Part shown: one piece after another, positions 1 to 8,491 of the stretch
Numbering within the stretch: the stretch's first letter is position 1
Layout of the letters: every line of letters begins with the position of its first letter
NCBI RefSeq assembly: GCF_004010955.1
Contig: NZ_CP025227.1
Coordinates: 992,001 to 1,056,000, forward strand
Origin: Actinomyces wuliandei
Lineage (GTDB): Bacteria > Actinomycetota > Actinomycetes > Actinomycetales > Actinomycetaceae
Direction of reading: 5' to 3'
DNA: 64,000 nt
Position numbers and translations under genes: made by a program
Notes under the pieces: generated by a model
What the model was told of the DNA's origin: nothing
The model's database searches: none
Seen by the model: the letters and a program-made list of their open reading frames with translations, nothing else

Positions 1-1342
1 CCGACGATACCACGAGAACTCCAAGGCTGGCGACGAGGCCACCAGCAACGGCCACAGCAATTGATCCCCGTCCTGCCGCGTGCACCATTGCGACTGCGCC
101 AAGAACTGTCAGCCCTGGTCCGATGACGGCCGCCGCAACCGGTACCCGTCTCGTGGAGACAGCCTCAAGAGGCCGCAGGGCGGCAATGGGGCGCACCTTG
201 GTAGCGTTGCGAGCCGGCCCCAGCGCGGACACCGTGGTCACGACGGTGCCGCACGCAGTCGCCCCGGCCACCATCAGCGGGGGTATGGAGAAGGCCGACA
301 GCGGTAGTCCGGTGCCGCCCGAGGCGCTTGCTGACACGAGTGCAGCTGCGACACCAGTACCGATGGCGGCACCAGCGGCAGAGAAGACCAGCCCCACAAT
401 GCCTGCCTCCAGCAGGATCAGGCGGTACACCTGGGCAACGCCTGCCCCGATGCACCGCAGGAGGGCCAGCTCTGCGGTCCGCTGGGCGACAAGCACACGG
501 AACGTGTTGGCGATGACGAACCCGGACACGAGCAGTGACACCGCCCCGAACACGAGCATCATGTTGGTCAGCAGCGTGCTGCTGCCCGACAGCTCGGCAA
601 GCTGGTGCTCGACAGCCTCCTCACGCGTGAGGACTGACAGGGATGAGCCGACAACGACATGCTCGGCGACACGGGCCGACAGCGCCCCAGGCGAGACCCC
701 CTCGGAGGCGCTCACAAGTATTCCCGTGGTCACAGCCGACGGCCCAAGTGCCTCAAACGTCGCCTCAGTCGTGATCAGTACAGGGGTTCCCTGGCTGAAA
801 CCAGCGTTGGCAGCTGAGGTGAGCCCGACGACGGTGAGGTCAGAAGACCCACCGTGACCAACTGCGTTCGTCACCCTGAGAGTATCACCGACTGTCACCC
901 CCAGTGCCTCAGCGTTGCCGTCATCTATCGCCACCTCACCAGGGGCGCTCGGCCAGTCTCCTGACGACAGCTCCTGCCACCGGTTCTGCGGTGACAGCAG
1001 GGGCTCCACACTTGCATTGGCGCGTCGCGCGCCGAAGGCGACCTGCACGTAGGACGACCGTTGCGCGTCTGCTGCCGCAACCTCCTCAAGTCTGTGCAGG
1101 CCCTCAAGAGCGGTTGCGACCTGCTCGTCGATATCAGCAGTCTCAGCGTCGTTGTCGGTGACCGCGACCTGAAGGTCGGCCTGGTCCATCTGGGCTGTGA
1201 GGCCGTCAACCATTGTCTGCCTGTAGGACGAGGACAGCAGCAAGGTCGTCACGACGAAGGCAACAGACAGCGTGACCGCCAGACCAGTCGCAATCAGCCG
1301 ACCGACGTGTGCCCGGACGGAGGAGAGCAGTACCTGGTTCAT
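1..1342 (-). CDS. ABC transporter permease, FtsX/MacB type (partial, runs off left edge)
   Basis: I translated this myself: an open frame starts at ATG 1342 (MNQVLLSSVRAHVGRL) and stays open to base 1, giving 447 residues without a stop. A membrane segment near residues 12-36 is followed by a large soluble domain. From about residue 240 come hydrophobic stretches with the FtsX-like core (NTFRVLVAQRTAELALLRCI). The start overlaps the stop of the ATPase gene as ATGA, so the two form one transporter. It lies downstream of lanT and may export or detoxify the lantibiotic, or be unrelated; the sequence does not decide. The C-terminus is outside the window. Confidence 0.85.
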   Translation of the reverse strand, partial: MNQVLLSSVRAHVGRLIATGLAVTLSVAFVVTTLLLSSSYRQTMVDGLTAQMDQADLQVAVTDNDAETADIDEQVATALEGLHRLEEVAAADAQRSSYVQVAFGARRANASVEPLLSPQNRWQELSSGDWPSAPGEVAIDDGNAEALGVTVGDTLRVTNAVGHGGSSDLTVVGLTSAANAGFSQGTPVLITTEATFEALGPSAVTTGILVSASEGVSPGALSARVAEHVVVGSSLSVLTREEAVEHQLAELSGSSTLLTNMMLVFGAVSLLVSGFVIANTFRVLVAQRTAELALLRCIGAGVAQVYRLILLEAGIVGLVFSAAGAAIGTGVAAALVSASASGGTGLPLSAFSIPPLMVAGATACGTVVTTVSALGPARNATKVRPIAALRPLEAVSTRRVPVAAAVIGPGLTVLGAVAMVHAAGRGSIAVAVAGGLVASLGVLVVSS

Positions 1343-2094
1343 GAGGTGGGCTCCTCGTCGTCAGACTCCAGCCTGCTGAGCGCCTCAAGCACGGCGCGCT
1401 GCGTCGGCTCCTGTATGGTCTCGCGCGCCTTGCCGTCTGCAAGAATGAGGACCTCATCCGCGTATGAGGCGGCTTTCGGGTCATGCGTCACCATGATCAC
1501 TGTCTGGCCGAGTTCGGAGACCATGTCCCTCAGCAGGTACAGGATCCGTGTGCCAGAGCTGGAGTCCAGGTTTCCCGTGGGCTCGTCGGCAAAGACAACG
1601 GCTGGCTGCGTCATGACCGCCCGTGCGATGGCGACGCGCTGCTGCTGCCCGCCGGAGAGCTCGTGCGGCCTGTGGCTCAGGCGGTCCCCGATACCGAGCT
1701 CCTTGACAACCAGCGACACCCACTCCTTGTCCTGCTTCTTGCGCGCGATCTTGAGTGGGAGGAGGATGTTCTGCTCGGCGGTGAGTGTGGGGACAAGATT
1801 GAATGACTGGAAGATGAAACCAATGCGGTCCCGGCGCATCCTCGTCAGCTGACGGTCGCGCAGTCGCGTGATATTGGTTCCCTCGATCCAGACCTCGCCC
1901 GCGTCAAGCGAGTCCAGCCCGGCCATGGTCTGCATGAGCGTGGACTTTCCGGAACCAGATGGCCCCATCACCGCCAGAAAACTTCCTTGAGCGACCTCGA
2001 GGTCTACCCCTCCTAAAGCCGTCACTGCCGCCTCGCCCGAACCATACGTCTTCCGAAGGTTGACCGCTCGTACTGCCGCCTTGCTTGATTGCAT
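1339..2094 (-). CDS. ABC transporter ATP-binding protein, LolD/MacB family
   Basis: The 251-residue product is a cytoplasmic ATPase that powers the FtsX-type permease. Walker A GPSGSGKS lies near residues 44-51, the signature LSGGQQQR near 146-153, Walker B VVFADEP near 166-172, and the switch His in VTHDP follows. ATG 2094 is preceded by a GAGAGGA ribosome site. The stop overlaps the permease start by four bases (ATGA). It is transcribed in the same direction as the lan genes and starts 145 bases after lanT ends, so it may be the last part of that operon. The substrate is unknown; lantibiotic self-protection is only an inference from position. Confidence 0.9.
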   Translation of the reverse strand: MQSSKAAVRAVNLRKTYGSGEAAVTALGGVDLEVAQGSFLAVMGPSGSGKSTLMQTMAGLDSLDAGEVWIEGTNITRLRDRQLTRMRRDRIGFIFQSFNLVPTLTAEQNILLPLKIARKKQDKEWVSLVVKELGIGDRLSHRPHELSGGQQQRVAIARAVMTQPAVVFADEPTGNLDSSSGTRILYLLRDMVSELGQTVIMVTHDPKAASYADEVLILADGKARETIQEPTQRAVLEALSRLESDDEEPTS

Positions 2095-2239
2095 ACTAGT
2101 CCTCTCTTGTTTTTGCGATCGATGCTGGAAGTCGATTGCCTGTGTTCAGCATCTAGGGTACTCCAAATAGAACTTATGCATCATCGAACTTGGGTGCCAT
2201 GTCCCACTTTCAGGATCATCCTCCCGGAGGAGCTGACGG

Positions 2240-4442
2240 TCATCCTCCAGGGCGAGCCGTCGAGGGGTCGCTCCCGGCACCGTCGTCTGGTCGCGATCCG
2301 TCCCACAACGAGTCCTCACTTCTCGACCGCAGGTACAACTCACTGTAGGCGCCGCCCCTTTCGATCAGTTCCTGATGGCGGCCCCGTTCCACTACTTTCC
2401 CGTTGTCTATAACAAAAATGATGTCAGCGTCAATCACCGTTGACAGCCGATGGGCGATCACCACGCGAGTCGCAGAAAGTCCACTAAAAAACTTGGTGAC
2501 CCGAGCCTCTGCCGTGTTGTCCAATGAGCTAGTGGCTTCGTCGAGGACGACGATACGCGCCTTCTTCAATGCGGCCCGTGTGAGCGCGATTCTCTGGCGC
2601 TGGCCACCCGAGAAATTCTGCCCCATTTGTGCCACCGGAGTGTCCAACCCCAATGGCAGTGAACATATGTCATCTTCGAACCCTACATTTCTGGCGGCTT
2701 CCATGATATCCGTGTCGGTGACCTTGCCTGCCCCCATTATAAGGTTGTCTCTTAAAGTTCCGGTGTCAAGGACAACGTTCTGAGGGACATATGCGACATT
2801 GGCGTAGAATTGATGTCTGTCAAATTCCGATACAGCACGTCCGTCGATCTCGGTACGACCCACGGATGGTTCATGGAGCCCTACGATGAGGCGACCAAGG
2901 GTACTTTTTCCTGAACCCGAGCGACCAACCAGCGCGACCGTCGCTCCAGAGGGAATACTAAGAGTGACATCGGACAGCACTGGATTAGTGAAAGAATCAT
3001 ATGAGAACGTGACGTTGTCGACCACAACAGCGGCACCCGGCGCGGGAGTTTCGTGGCCGCGAAACGTCGAGTCTTCCGGCCGGATAAGTATGTCCGTGAC
3101 CCGCTCAAGTAACGTCCACCCTTGGGCGACCTGGGAGAAAGAGCCCGTCACCTGAGAGACCTGGCCAAGCAAGAAGCCTGCAAGAGCCTGCACAGAGACG
3201 ATCAGAGCCGCGTCAACAGCACCTGACGCACCTGCAGTCACGATCAAGACGATGAGGATCGACGAGCTGCATACTAGCACTCAGCGCAGTAAAGACGCCC
3301 TGTATACTTTGGAGGCCAACCGAATAGCGTTGGACGCTATTATTCGAGGTTCGCCACCTTTGAATGTAGGCGTCCTCCATCGCGTTGGTTCTGATGGACT
3401 CCAGCCCCGAGACTGCAGAGACCTGGATCGATTGCAACTCTGCCCGGCGCCGGGTCTCTTCGAGAGAGAACCGTCGAACCCCTCGTCCAGACGCTAGCGC
3501 GAGTACTACGAGAAGGACGATCAAACCAACAGCCACGATACCGGCTAATGGAGACACGACGGTCAACCAGATGATCAGGGTTGTCACCATGATCGCCCCA
3601 ACGACTACGACGATAAAGTCGGTGGTGATGAGCATGCGAAGTCGCTGAACCGAGTCTAAAGTGAAGAGAAGGTCGCCGACACCTCTATGAGCCAGGTCAC
3701 CATAAGGAAGCCTCATCATGCGACTAAACACAGTTTGCGACATCGACTTACCGACTGCTGTAGCCGCGATGAGCGAGACGATCGAGCGGGTAAGTGTCAA
3801 AAGGGCGTATCCCAACGCAATACCAGCAAGCACGGAAAGCGGCCACAGTAAACTGCTCGACCCTGCTATATCCATTGAGAATGTCGCCGACAGAAGTTGA
3901 GGTAGCCACAGTGTCGCAAGGGCCGATCCAAGTGCTACGGCGAGCGTAATCAAGAGCAGAAGGACGTGTGATCTCGCAAGCCGCCAAAGTACCGAAAACG
4001 CGGTAGGCACGTTTCGTCGTACTGGTTCGGGATGAGGGTCGATAGTGATCGCGTATCCGCCGAACTTGTCGCTGAATTCCTGGAAGCCTAAGCGGATGAC
4101 TCCAGCACCCGGATCAACTATGCGAATTCTGACATTATTTCTGGGGTCGACCACTACGTAGTGGTTGCTATTCCAGTGGCAGATCGCAGGCTCTCGTAAC
4201 CCTATTACCTCATCAGCAGTAACTGCGAACACGTGCGGAGTCGCTCCTTCTTGACGCAGGATCTCCGCAATATGCGCAATGTTCAATCCATCCCTGCCAA
4301 CGGTGTATCTTAACCGAAGGTCGTTCATGGTAACCGAAGAACCTTGTGACCGTAATAGAATCGCGCAGCAGCACAGAGCGCACTCCGTCTGGTTCAGTTG
4401 GCGCACAAGTTTTGGCCGACGACGGGCACGGACTCGGCTCAT
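2240..4442 (-). pseudogene. lanT: lanT: peptidase C39 lantibiotic ABC exporter, split by a frameshift
   Basis: This class II bifunctional exporter would cleave the double-glycine leader and pump the peptide out. Part one (3213-4442) has a C39 peptidase with Cys in NQTECAL, His in NHYVVV and Asp in VVDP, then membrane segments up to about residue 400. Part two (2240-3280, other frame) continues with the last membrane stretch (SSILIVLIVTAG) and an ATPase with GRSGSGKST, FSGGQRQR and VVLDEATS. The frames cross near 3255-3275; one base too many (or two too few) separates them. Start 4442 forms ATGA with the lanM stop; an ATG at 4478 is less likely. Either a real inactivating frameshift or a sequencing error. 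Confidence 0.85.
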
Positions 4443-7123
4443 TGAACCACGCCGCAAGTGAAGATATCCGGGAGCCAACCGCCTCCCTGGAGTTGCACTA
4501 ATCCGTAAGCCACACCAGGGAGACTGACCATGAAGGCGTCGTTCAGGAGGGTCTTCGCGTTGTAACGCGCCATCGCACGAGGAACTATCTCGGCAGCAAG
4601 GGCGTTGGCCCTCTGATTGACTTTAACAAGAAGATCTGCTCTGTCTTGCAGATCGGCAGCTTGCTGGAGAATGACGAGGTTGCCGATATCCCCATGGCAG
4701 AGAGAAAAGTTGAGGTCAAAGCATTCGTCGGCAACTAACTCCGTCAGCTCCTCAATCTGCTGACCCCGGGAGTCTGACCCGTTCCTGAACCGAACAAGCT
4801 CACTCACGAGAATTCCAGGTGCTCCATGGCACCATCCGTGCGCACGCCGGTCTGCTGCGTCGCTACTAATCGACCACGGCATCTCCACCTCCTCGAACAA
4901 GGAGACAAACTTCTGCTCCAAGTCATCAAGAAGCGCCGACGCACAGGGGCTGTGGACTCCATATGTCGAGAGCGCCGCCATCAATCCTGCTAAGCCATGA
5001 GCGTACCCACTGTAGATACGCTCGTTTGCCCGGGGTAGGAGATAGTCTTCCGCCAGATCTGCGTATTTGGAATCGCCTAAATGTTCTGACGCGGCAGTTA
5101 GGAATAGTGAGAGACCTGAACGACCGGCGTAGAGGCCGTCGCTGAGTTGCCGAAATCGCCATGGGTGCACCTGGGTCGTGTTCGATAACGTTGCGCCCAA
5201 CCATTCAACCGGGTCCCCATTCCGTGGTCGAATAGCGAACCGGGCGTACTGCTCAGCGATGATCCTAACTAAGTCATCAAGGCCGTTCGAGGAGAGCACA
5301 CTAGAGTTCCATGCTGGACGGTTGCGTCGCTCCGACCTGTTTCCCCAACCAGGGCGGTCCAAGTCTGCGCTGGTCTTGTTGACGAAACTTGAGTGGATCG
5401 TCCGAATGTTGAATTCACGTTTGTGTTCTGACATTCTCTCAAGGGACTGACGCGCCCTCGTCAAGGGAGGCATTGCCAGTGGGTCCGCGACAGCCTTGTA
5501 CTGGGAGTCGTAGACCCCAGTTTCGTCCGAGCGCAGGGTGAAGTACGGTATGTCTCGTTGCTTGAGGTCGCGGATCTCTGCCCGGATGACGGCCGGGGTG
5601 ACGTGTTCCATCCGTCCGATGCCGCACCGGTGGAAGAGAACTGTTGTCAGTTCCGGTGACATCTGAAACTCAGGGTGTGTTGCTAGGCTCAATAGCTGAT
5701 AGTATTTTCTGGTATTGTCCAACACTGCACGGACGTGAACACCTGAGAACAACTCGTCGATCCAGTTCGACACTTCTCGCTTGTGAGCACTGATCCAATC
5801 ATAAAGTTGCCCAAATGCACTCGCTACAGTTCCAGGAGCGTCTGGTGACGTTGCAGTTGGTGGCACGACTGATGGTTCGCTGATCTCTCCGAACCCGAAA
5901 TCGACGGACATCCTGTCTGTTCCGATGTCGCGGAATATGGTACTTGCCGTGATTGCGGTCTGTCCGGGTTCATAACCGAGAAACCCGACGTCAACCGACT
6001 CCGATGAGCCGTCGACTGTATCTATTCTGGACGGAAGAAATCCTGTTGAGAACACAGACTCAGCGAGCGCAACCATTGCGTCGTCGGCCTCTTTACCTCC
6101 CTCGTTGCGCCGCATATTGACCGAAAATAGGGTCTCCGCGTCGACCACCACTGGTCCGCCGTTATGATTGATCACATTCTCGTAGTGCATGTCCGACGCG
6201 CCAGTAATGTGCAGGATCGCAAGGAGATGGCCGCATTTCCGAAAGTATTCGTCAGCGCAGCCCCCGTCTTTCATGTTCGCGTATTCTTGCCATCCGTGAT
6301 CATCTGAGTCGATTATTCGGAGCGTCGGGAGATTGGTGGCGGCGCTTTGGTTGAACCGTTCCACGAGTCGCCCGAAACCGAGTTCGGCGCCCATCTGTCG
6401 CGGTTTATACACGATGCGGTTATTATTATTCTCGAACTCGGCAATGAGAACAGATTGGCCGCCGGCATGCGGGTCGCTTCCGGCTGAGGTCAGGGAGAGG
6501 AGTGCTGGGTTGGAGCCCACGATTGCCTGGAACTGGTCGTCCTTCTTGATGCGCTCCAGTCTGACGAGGAAGGTGCGCAACGTCTTGGCGGCTTCGGCCC
6601 TGAGATAGGAAATTTGATTACTTAACTCAGGAAACACCCGCAATAATCCTCTTTCAAATTCCTCGCTTGCACTTAACCTGCAGAAGTACTCGTAGCGCTC
6701 CTCGCTGGAGTTGCCTTGTAGTTGTCCGTTGTCGCGCAGAACGTGCATCGCTGCGATGAGGGTACGGGATGACACCTGCTGAACTCGATCGACTAGAACC
6801 AACCAAGCTGATTCTGCCAGGTCTAGCGCGTGCTTGATTGAAACCTCTGCGCCCTCAAAAATTTTCTGGAGAACGACCCGATCAGCATGGCATACGCGTC
6901 GGGCAAAACCGTCGAATCCGAGATATTCCTGCGAACTTTCTGTCGGTCGCACGGGGGCCACACTGCTGAGCTTTAAAACATTGTGCGCAGGACTGGGGAC
7001 CATTGCGGGGTCCATACTGGAGACCTCGGCCAGGAGGAGGTTAACTGCCTCGATGTCTGGCAGTTCGGGAAAGAGGTCACGTACACGCTCAGGCTCATAG
7101 TAGGTCATAAGTTTTCCGCTCAT
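4439..7123 (-). CDS. lanM: LanM class II lanthipeptide synthetase
   Basis: About 894 residues, the usual LanM length. It dehydrates Ser/Thr of the precursor and closes (methyl)lanthionine rings with Cys. The N-terminal dehydratase domain (DUF4135) shows YKPRQM, the kinase-like SDMHYENVI and VVDAETLF. The C-terminal LanC-like cyclase shows the zinc-binding GWCHGAPG and SLCHGD, so all catalytic motifs are present. The start is uncertain: ATG 7168 lies inside a perfect dyad and is disfavoured. ATG 7129, 7123 and 7108 remain, and 7108 has the only GCGGA-like upstream site. It lies between the precursor gene and lanT, overlapping lanT by four bases. GC is clearly lower than in the housekeeping genes. 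Confidence 0.93.
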   Translation of the reverse strand: MSGKLMTYYEPERVRDLFPELPDIEAVNLLLAEVSSMDPAMVPSPAHNVLKLSSVAPVRPTESSQEYLGFDGFARRVCHADRVVLQKIFEGAEVSIKHALDLAESAWLVLVDRVQQVSSRTLIAAMHVLRDNGQLQGNSSEERYEYFCRLSASEEFERGLLRVFPELSNQISYLRAEAAKTLRTFLVRLERIKKDDQFQAIVGSNPALLSLTSAGSDPHAGGQSVLIAEFENNNNRIVYKPRQMGAELGFGRLVERFNQSAATNLPTLRIIDSDDHGWQEYANMKDGGCADEYFRKCGHLLAILHITGASDMHYENVINHNGGPVVVDAETLFSVNMRRNEGGKEADDAMVALAESVFSTGFLPSRIDTVDGSSESVDVGFLGYEPGQTAITASTIFRDIGTDRMSVDFGFGEISEPSVVPPTATSPDAPGTVASAFGQLYDWISAHKREVSNWIDELFSGVHVRAVLDNTRKYYQLLSLATHPEFQMSPELTTVLFHRCGIGRMEHVTPAVIRAEIRDLKQRDIPYFTLRSDETGVYDSQYKAVADPLAMPPLTRARQSLERMSEHKREFNIRTIHSSFVNKTSADLDRPGWGNRSERRNRPAWNSSVLSSNGLDDLVRIIAEQYARFAIRPRNGDPVEWLGATLSNTTQVHPWRFRQLSDGLYAGRSGLSLFLTAASEHLGDSKYADLAEDYLLPRANERIYSGYAHGLAGLMAALSTYGVHSPCASALLDDLEQKFVSLFEEVEMPWSISSDAADRRAHGWCHGAPGILVSELVRFRNGSDSRGQQIEELTELVADECFDLNFSLCHGDIGNLVILQQAADLQDRADLLVKVNQRANALAAEIVPRAMARYNAKTLLNDAFMVSLPGVAYGLVQLQGGGWLPDIFTCGVVQ

Positions 7124-7130
7124 AGTCATG

Positions 7131-7171
7131 TCTGTGCCGGAGCAGCAGCGACGCTGCTGCTCCGGCACAGA
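7131..7171 (-). repeat. Perfect 20-bp inverted repeat with one-base loop between lanA and lanM
   Basis: Bases 7131-7150 are exactly complementary to 7152-7171, with a single A at 7151 between them. The stem begins 22 bases after the precursor stop codon and ends just before the likely lanM starts. No T-run follows on the minus strand. Position suggests a transcript-processing or attenuation hairpin that would favour precursor mRNA over lanM mRNA; that role is inferred. Confidence 0.85.
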
Positions 7172-7193
7172 TCAGCAGATTGCTAAGGACAGT

Positions 7194-7376
7194 TCAGGAG
7201 CCGCAAAGGCGAGGCGGCCGTGTGCACTCCCATGATAGCGTGCAGACAAGGCCGATAGTGCTGGTCGTCGGCACTGTCCACAGACCACCAGCGGTCTGGG
7301 CCGCCCTCTCGTCGATTTCCTGCAGCGACAGTTCCTTCGCCACGCTGCCAGCGGCATCAAACGCATTCTCGCGCAT
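7194..7376 (-). CDS. lanA: Class II lanthipeptide precursor, actagardine/mersacidin-like core
   Basis: 60 residues. The leader (1-31) is acidic and ends in TAGG, the double-glycine site expected for a C39 exporter. The 29-residue core starts LWTVPTTS and continues TIGLVCTLSWEC, then TRPPRLCGS. Cys are at 45, 51 and 58. The segment TIGLVCTLSWEC matches actagardine SSGWVCTLTIEC position for position in ring layout, including the Glu of the lipid II-binding CTLxxEC motif. By that analogy rings T40-C45, T46-C51 and S48-C58 are possible. Start ATG 7376 has a weak AAGAGAAAAG site upstream. It precedes lanM and lanT on the same strand. The mature structure and activity are inferences. Confidence 0.88.
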   Translation of the reverse strand: MRENAFDAAGSVAKELSLQEIDERAAQTAGGLWTVPTTSTIGLVCTLSWECTRPPRLCGS

Positions 7377-7425
7377 GATTTATCTTTTCTCTTGTCGATC
7401 CCCTGCCACGGTGACAGGTAGTTTG

Positions 7426-7454
7426 ACCGTAATCCGCCTGGCTTGCATAAGCAA
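7426..7454 (-). promoter_or_regulatory. Candidate lanA promoter
   Basis: On the minus strand TTGCTT (7454-7449) is followed, after 17 bases, by TACGGT (7431-7426), about 50 bases before the lanA start. The -35 box overlaps the small dyad GCTTgcatAAGC, a possible operator. No lan-type regulator gene is seen in the window. Confidence 0.45.
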
Positions 7455-7569
7455 CCCCGTCGCCTTCGCGGCAAAACTGTTGTCAGTGGCGTAGGCACAT
7501 AAATAATTTCGACCAGGTGTTTTTCCTGCTCTCCTCGCTACTCTGTTCGCCGGTGGCGAATCTAATGTA

Positions 7570-7818
7570 CCCGTTTAGTTCCGTGTCTGACTCGTCAAGG
7601 ACCAACAGTCGCGGCTGTGGGGCGAGAGTGAGCCGCTGCTGCATGCTTAGCGACAGCTGGCCCAGCCGTCGCCCTTTCAGCGTGCTCAGGCCGACGGTCT
7701 TCAGCAGCTCGTCAACGCGCCTTCGTGGCAGACCAAGGCTTTGACACCAGGATGCAAGTAGGTGACGCTGCTGGGAGCCGTAGACGGCTCCCAGCCTGTG
7801 TGCGCGGACGGTCGCACC
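7570..7818 (-). pseudogene. Relic of a BcrA-like ABC transporter ATPase
   Basis: About 83 codons read as the middle of a bacitracin/lantibiotic-immunity type ATPase: HLLASWCQSLGLPRRRVDEL, then TVGLSTLKGRR, a degraded signature LSLSMQQRL and a Walker B-like LLVLDESDTELN. The Walker A end and the C-terminal part are missing, and the signature Gly is lost. The open frame on both sides is unrelated sequence. It sits between the precursor gene and an intact ATPase gene, so it may be the remnant of an immunity transporter. Functional coding is unlikely. Confidence 0.65.
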
Positions 7819-7825
7819 CACTGGT

Positions 7826-8491
7826 TTACTCCTTCTCTTCCTTCCCCGTCGTCCTTGGCGGGGGCAGCCGAAGCGTCGCGGTCGGCTGGAACCCCTCGGG
7901 GCTGCCGTGGGCGGCGACGACGACCAGCCTGCCCTCCTCGCGCCACCGGCACATCTCCCGGTTGAGCTCCGCGCGGGCCTGGTCGTCCAGGGCGATAAAG
8001 GGCTCGTCCAGCATGACGACGTCGAAGTCCCCCAGGGTGCACATGATGAGCCACAGCTTGCGCTCAGTACCCGAGGAGAGCTCGTCGGCGCGCGTGTCCA
8101 GCCAGTCCTCAAGCCGGTAGCGGCCAGCGCGCTCCAGCACGTCGTGGAACTGGGAGCCCGCCAGGTGGCTGGAGAAGGCGAGGTGGTCGTAGAGACTCAT
8201 CGCCGGGTAGAGGGCGGGCCTGGTCCGCACCACCCTGCGCCAGGGGCGGGCACTGGGGCTGGCGGCGTCGTGCCCGCACACCAGGACTCGTCCGGCCCCC
8301 GGCCTGAGGTAGCCGCTGACCAGCTCGACAAGTGTCGACTTGCCGGAGCCGTTGGGGGACTGCAAGGCTACGAGCCCCTCGCGCGGGAACCTCATGGAGA
8401 GGTCGGTGAAGACCGGTGGGTCGTCCTCCGAGTAGGCAAAAGTCACACGATCGAGAACGACGCGTTCCGGATGACCATGAGGGACACCCAC
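7826..8491 (-). CDS. ABC transporter ATP-binding protein
   Basis: A 221-residue ATPase with Walker A SPNGSGKST near residue 45, a degenerate signature LSSGTERK near 138 and Walker B VVMLDEPF near 157, followed by the switch region VVVAAHG. The start is GTG 8491, 49 bases inside the permease gene; a later GTG at 8448 would overlap the permease stop as GTGA but would cut the first beta strand. It is the last intact gene of a three-gene set with the two membrane proteins upstream. The signature deviates from LSGGQ. The substrate is unknown. Confidence 0.85.
   Translation of the reverse strand: MGVPHGHPERVVLDRVTFAYSEDDPPVFTDLSMRFPREGLVALQSPNGSGKSTLVELVSGYLRPGAGRVLVCGHDAASPSARPWRRVVRTRPALYPAMSLYDHLAFSSHLAGSQFHDVLERAGRYRLEDWLDTRADELSSGTERKLWLIMCTLGDFDVVMLDEPFIALDDQARAELNREMCRWREEGRLVVVAAHGSPEGFQPTATLRLPPPRTTGKEEKE

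Noticed and set aside
123..857. Plus-strand frame of 244 codons opposite the FtsX permease
   Set aside because: The minus-strand permease frame is open over the whole region, is coupled to its ATPase and has clear family features; the plus frame is Thr/Ala/Ser-rich shadow sequence.
7124..7168. ATG 7168 as the lanM start
   Set aside because: The added codons are encoded by the perfect palindrome 7131-7171 and lack a ribosome site; downstream ATGs fit better.
7172..7498. A 108-residue minus-strand reading over the precursor gene
   Set aside because: It is in another frame than the lanthipeptide precursor, is Arg-rich without a leader, and looks like a shadow frame.
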